This document shows, in pieces, positions 48,308-50,890 of a stretch of DNA of 50,890 nucleotides. Numbering within the stretch: position 1 is the stretch's first letter; every line of letters begins with the position of its first letter. A program made the position numbers and the translations under genes. Origin of the DNA: a virus. Below the pieces are notes generated by a model, which worked only from the letters and a program-made list of their open reading frames with translations, did no database searches and was not told where the DNA came from. The DNA lies in IMG/VR virus record IMGVR_UViG_3300037584_001746, positions 1 through 50,890 of that record; one strand, given 5' to 3'.

Positions 48308-50890
48308 ATGTCAGGCGCATACGGCTCAAGCCATTGGTTATACGATGCTGATGTATATCAGACAGGGCAAAGCCTGAAATTTAACGATGATGATAGTTCA
48401 TTTTTATCCAGAACCCCCACAACGGCTGGCAACAGGGATAAGTGGACTTGGAGTGCTTGGGTTAAACTTTCTACAATCCAATCGCAGTTTTTGTTTTCAG
48501 CTTATTCAGCTTCCAGTGATGCGGGGTTTTTCGGAATTGCGTTTATTTCAACAGGCGCGATAAGGGTGCAAGGTTGGAATACCGTTTATCGGCAAACTAA
48601 CGCTTTATTTAGGGATTCATCAGCGTGGTATAATATACTTTTGTCTGTAGATACCGCTAATGGAACGGCGGATGATAGAATAAAACTATTTGTTAACGGT
48701 TCACAAATCACATCATTCGCCACTAATAATTCCTACACACAAAATGATGATACTCAAATAAACAACACATCATTGCATTATATTGGTCGTTATCATAGTG
48801 GTGAGTATTTTGATGGCTACATGGCAGATGTACATTTCATTGATGGGCAAGCCCTTGACCCCACATCATTTATCAAAACAGAAAACAACCAGCTACAGCC
48901 TAAAGAGTATCTTGGAAGTTATGGCACAAACGGCTTCAGATTAAATTTTCAGGATGACATTATTTCTGAGGGATTCAATGTTGTTACCTACAAAGGCAAC
49001 GGTTCGTCGGATGGTCAAAGTATAAGCGGGTTAGGGCTGAGTCCTGATTTAGTCTGGCTAAAAGAACGTACAAGCACTTCCGCACAGATTTTAGTCAACA
49101 CACTCAGGGGTGCAAATATCACTCTTGAATCTAATAATAATAATGCTGAGTTTACACCAAGCAGTGTTGGCTTGGAGTCATTTGATCCTGATGGTTTTAC
49201 AATTGGTTCAGCTAATGGTGCGTATAACTCTGGATCAGATACTTATGTGGCGTGGTGTTGGGACGCTGGAAGCACTGATAGCAAAACTTACACTGTCAAA
49301 GTAGTTTCTGATGGGGGAAACAAATATAGGTTTGATGACTATGGAACATCTGCTGTTACGCTAGATTTAGCAGAGGGTGGCTCGTATGTATTTGATCAAT
49401 CAGATAGTTCAAATGATGGACACCCAATGAAGTTTTCCACAACGTCAAATGGCTCTCACGGTGGCGGCTCTACATATAGCACAGGCGTTACTTATGAGTT
49501 GGATGGCGTTACTAAAACAGAATCTGATTATGTATCCGAGTTTAACTCCGCTACAACAAGGCAGTTAAAGATTACAGTCGCGGCTTCTGCACCAACTCTT
49601 TATTACTGGTGTCATTATCACTCTGGCATGGGCGGTGCGATAAACACAAACGCCACAAAAGGTTCCAGTAATTTTGATGGAGCGATACAATCCGTTGTTA
49701 AGGCTAACACTACTAAGGGTTTTGCAATAGGTACTTTCACAAAGGGTTCTGGCACGCAGACAATTGGGCATGGGCTTGGGGCGGCTCCTGATTGGCTGGC
49801 GGTAAAGCGTACAAATGGAACAGGAAGTTGGTTCATTTATCATTCTGCAAATACTGCGAATCCTGAAACAGATTATTTGCGATTTAATAGCAGTAATGCT
49901 ACTGCTGATGATGCAACTGTATGGGGAGACACCGCGCCGACAAGCTCAGTGTTTAGTGTTTCAACTGCATTTAACTCTGGCGAAGAGTTGCTATTTTATG
50001 CGTGGACTGAGATTTCTTCTTACAGTAAATTTTCTTCATACACAGGAAATGGATCGGCATCTGGCCCTAGTGAAACCTTAGGATTTGCTCCCGCATACTT
50101 GATGATAAAGAGAACAGATAGTGGTAATAATTGGGTTATATTAGACACCACTAGAGACGCAGATGGGCAGCTTACAAAATTCTTAGCGGCTGATGCTAAC
50201 CAAGCGGAAAGTGATAGCGCACAAGTAAAAACACAAGTTGATGCTGATGGTTTCACAATTAAATCAGCATTTGATATTGTCAATGCAAACGGCGGCACAT
50301 ACATTTACATGGCTTTTGCTGACACCAGAGAAGCCGCATTTTTTAAAGATGTATCTGGAAACAATAACAATTTTACGCCAAATAATTTAGACTATCGTGA
50401 TAGCATGATAGATACGCCGTTGACTAATTTTTGTACTTTTAATCCAGCCGCAATTGATAGTTCAGTTGGAGTAACACTTTCAGAGGGCAATTTAGGTGTC
50501 AAACCTGATTCTTCTGGTGGGTTTGAGGGTGCTGTAGCATCTTTCACACTACCAAGAACAGGAAAATGGTATTGGGAATATCGCACTGGTCAAGGTGGGA
50601 GTAGTATATACGGCAGACCTTCAATTATTACAGCAGACGAATACATGACCCAAACTAGCAATTCTGGTGAAATCTCAGGCGGTAGTGCAGCTTCAAACCC
50701 TAATGGGGTTTTGTTTACTGCGAATGATGGCGGCAAACGCATAGGGGATTCGGATACTTCTTTTGGAAGTGCAGTATCAGCAGGGGACATTATCGGCAAT
50801 GCGTATAATGCAGACACAGGACAATGGTTTATATATATAAACAATAGTATTCAAGCGTCAGGCGCAGCAATTAGTGAAAGCATAAAAGGA
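48308..50890 (+). CDS. Large modular tail adhesin, second copy (3' end missing)
   Basis: 861 codons remain, and the frame is open to the window end. LamG module at about residues 20-200 (SLKFNDD, WSAWVKLS, SSAWYNILLSVD). A cupredoxin-like domain lies at about 325-450 with His372, Cys435, His438 and Met441 as candidate copper ligands. G-F-x-P-type beta units are at 225-320 and 470-690, and an SPRY-like module begins near 720, highly similar to residues 620-766 of the adhesin at 108. The cupredoxin precedes the SPRY module here and follows it there, so modules have been shuffled. Confidence 0.8.
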   Translation, partial: MSGAYGSSHWLYDADVYQTGQSLKFNDDDSSFLSRTPTTAGNRDKWTWSAWVKLSTIQSQFLFSAYSASSDAGFFGIAFISTGAIRVQGWNTVYRQTNALFRDSSAWYNILLSVDTANGTADDRIKLFVNGSQITSFATNNSYTQNDDTQINNTSLHYIGRYHSGEYFDGYMADVHFIDGQALDPTSFIKTENNQLQPKEYLGSYGTNGFRLNFQDDIISEGFNVVTYKGNGSSDGQSISGLGLSPDLVWLKERTSTSAQILVNTLRGANITLESNNNNAEFTPSSVGLESFDPDGFTIGSANGAYNSGSDTYVAWCWDAGSTDSKTYTVKVVSDGGNKYRFDDYGTSAVTLDLAEGGSYVFDQSDSSNDGHPMKFSTTSNGSHGGGSTYSTGVTYELDGVTKTESDYVSEFNSATTRQLKITVAASAPTLYYWCHYHSGMGGAINTNATKGSSNFDGAIQSVVKANTTKGFAIGTFTKGSGTQTIGHGLGAAPDWLAVKRTNGTGSWFIYHSANTANPETDYLRFNSSNATADDATVWGDTAPTSSVFSVSTAFNSGEELLFYAWTEISSYSKFSSYTGNGSASGPSETLGFAPAYLMIKRTDSGNNWVILDTTRDADGQLTKFLAADANQAESDSAQVKTQVDADGFTIKSAFDIVNANGGTYIYMAFADTREAAFFKDVSGNNNNFTPNNLDYRDSMIDTPLTNFCTFNPAAIDSSVGVTLSEGNLGVKPDSSGGFEGAVASFTLPRTGKWYWEYRTGQGGSSIYGRPSIITADEYMTQTSNSGEISGGSAASNPNGVLFTANDGGKRIGDSDTSFGSAVSAGDIIGNAYNADTGQWFIYINNSIQASGAAISESIKG
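50764..50890. repeat. 127-bp exact direct repeat, copy 2, at the window end
   Basis: Identical to 2279-2405 in every base and stops exactly at the last base of the window. Similarity continues upstream to about 50440 with scattered mismatches. The length 127 is a common assembler word size, so the contig probably broke here. Confidence 0.95.

Noticed and set aside
1-50890. Simple circular closure by joining base 50890 to base 1
   Set aside because: There is no terminal overlap, and a direct join puts a stop codon two codons into the adhesin frame. Missing sequence between the ends is more likely.

Overview
The window is almost entirely one tailed-phage genome (dsDNA, HK97-fold, probably siphovirus-like), not bacterial chromosome. 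Nearly every gene is tightly packed, with start and stop codons overlapping as ATGA or TAATG, and every recognisable family is a phage family. Several genes have their closest look-alikes in alphaproteobacterial phages and gene transfer agents: the TAC_11-type tail chaperone with its frameshifted partner, the 3TM holin, and the large terminase. The LamG, SPRY and fibronectin-like adhesins and many small membrane proteins are of the kind common in marine phages. I infer a phage of a marine alphaproteobacterium. I cannot name the host. I see no integrase, tRNA or CRISPR.

Layout. 1-8128 (+): the end of a tail-fibre region, with a partial gene, a 1281-residue modular adhesin carrying a cupredoxin-like domain, and two copies of a small fibre cassette. 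8138-14111 (+): head-tail connectors, major tail protein, tail assembly chaperone with a probable -1 frameshift, tape measure and a distal tail protein. 14111-17068 (+): lysozyme, a nuclease, a 3TM holin and several small membrane proteins. 17030-23404 (-): early genes in at least three leftward operons, holding a 2OG-Fe(II) oxygenase, a DUF932 protein, regulators, a lipoprotein, an AlpA-like protein, and a recombination set (PD-(D/E)XK nuclease, annealing protein, SSB-like protein, HNH nuclease). 23512-25151 (+): a Cro-like regulator, a DUF1064 protein and membrane proteins. 25157-26822 (-): small zinc-binding and unknown proteins. 26924-30700 (+): replication initiator-like protein, primase-helicase, HNH nuclease, methyltransferase. 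30890-38654 (+): ParB-like protein, glycosyltransferase, terminase, portal and MuF protein. 38656-39983 (-): an inverted cassette of small early-type genes inside the head region. 40147-50890 (+): protease, major capsid protein, tail-tip protein and more fibre genes, the last running off the window.

How it works together. Four leftward operons start with nearly the same promoter, in which an 18-bp palindromic element overlaps the TTGACA -35 box. This suggests one repressor controls them all. Operons are separated by hairpin terminators. The late genes are in an unusual order: the tail-tip and fibre genes lie between the capsid genes and the head-tail connectors. A ParB-like gene and a TAGT-like glycosyltransferase directly before the terminase suggest modified DNA bases. 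Portal, protease and MuF proteins all carry extra fused domains.

The last 127 bases of the window repeat positions 2279-2405 exactly. This points to an assembly break inside duplicated fibre genes, so the end of the second adhesin and the start of the gene at position 1 are probably missing between the two window ends.
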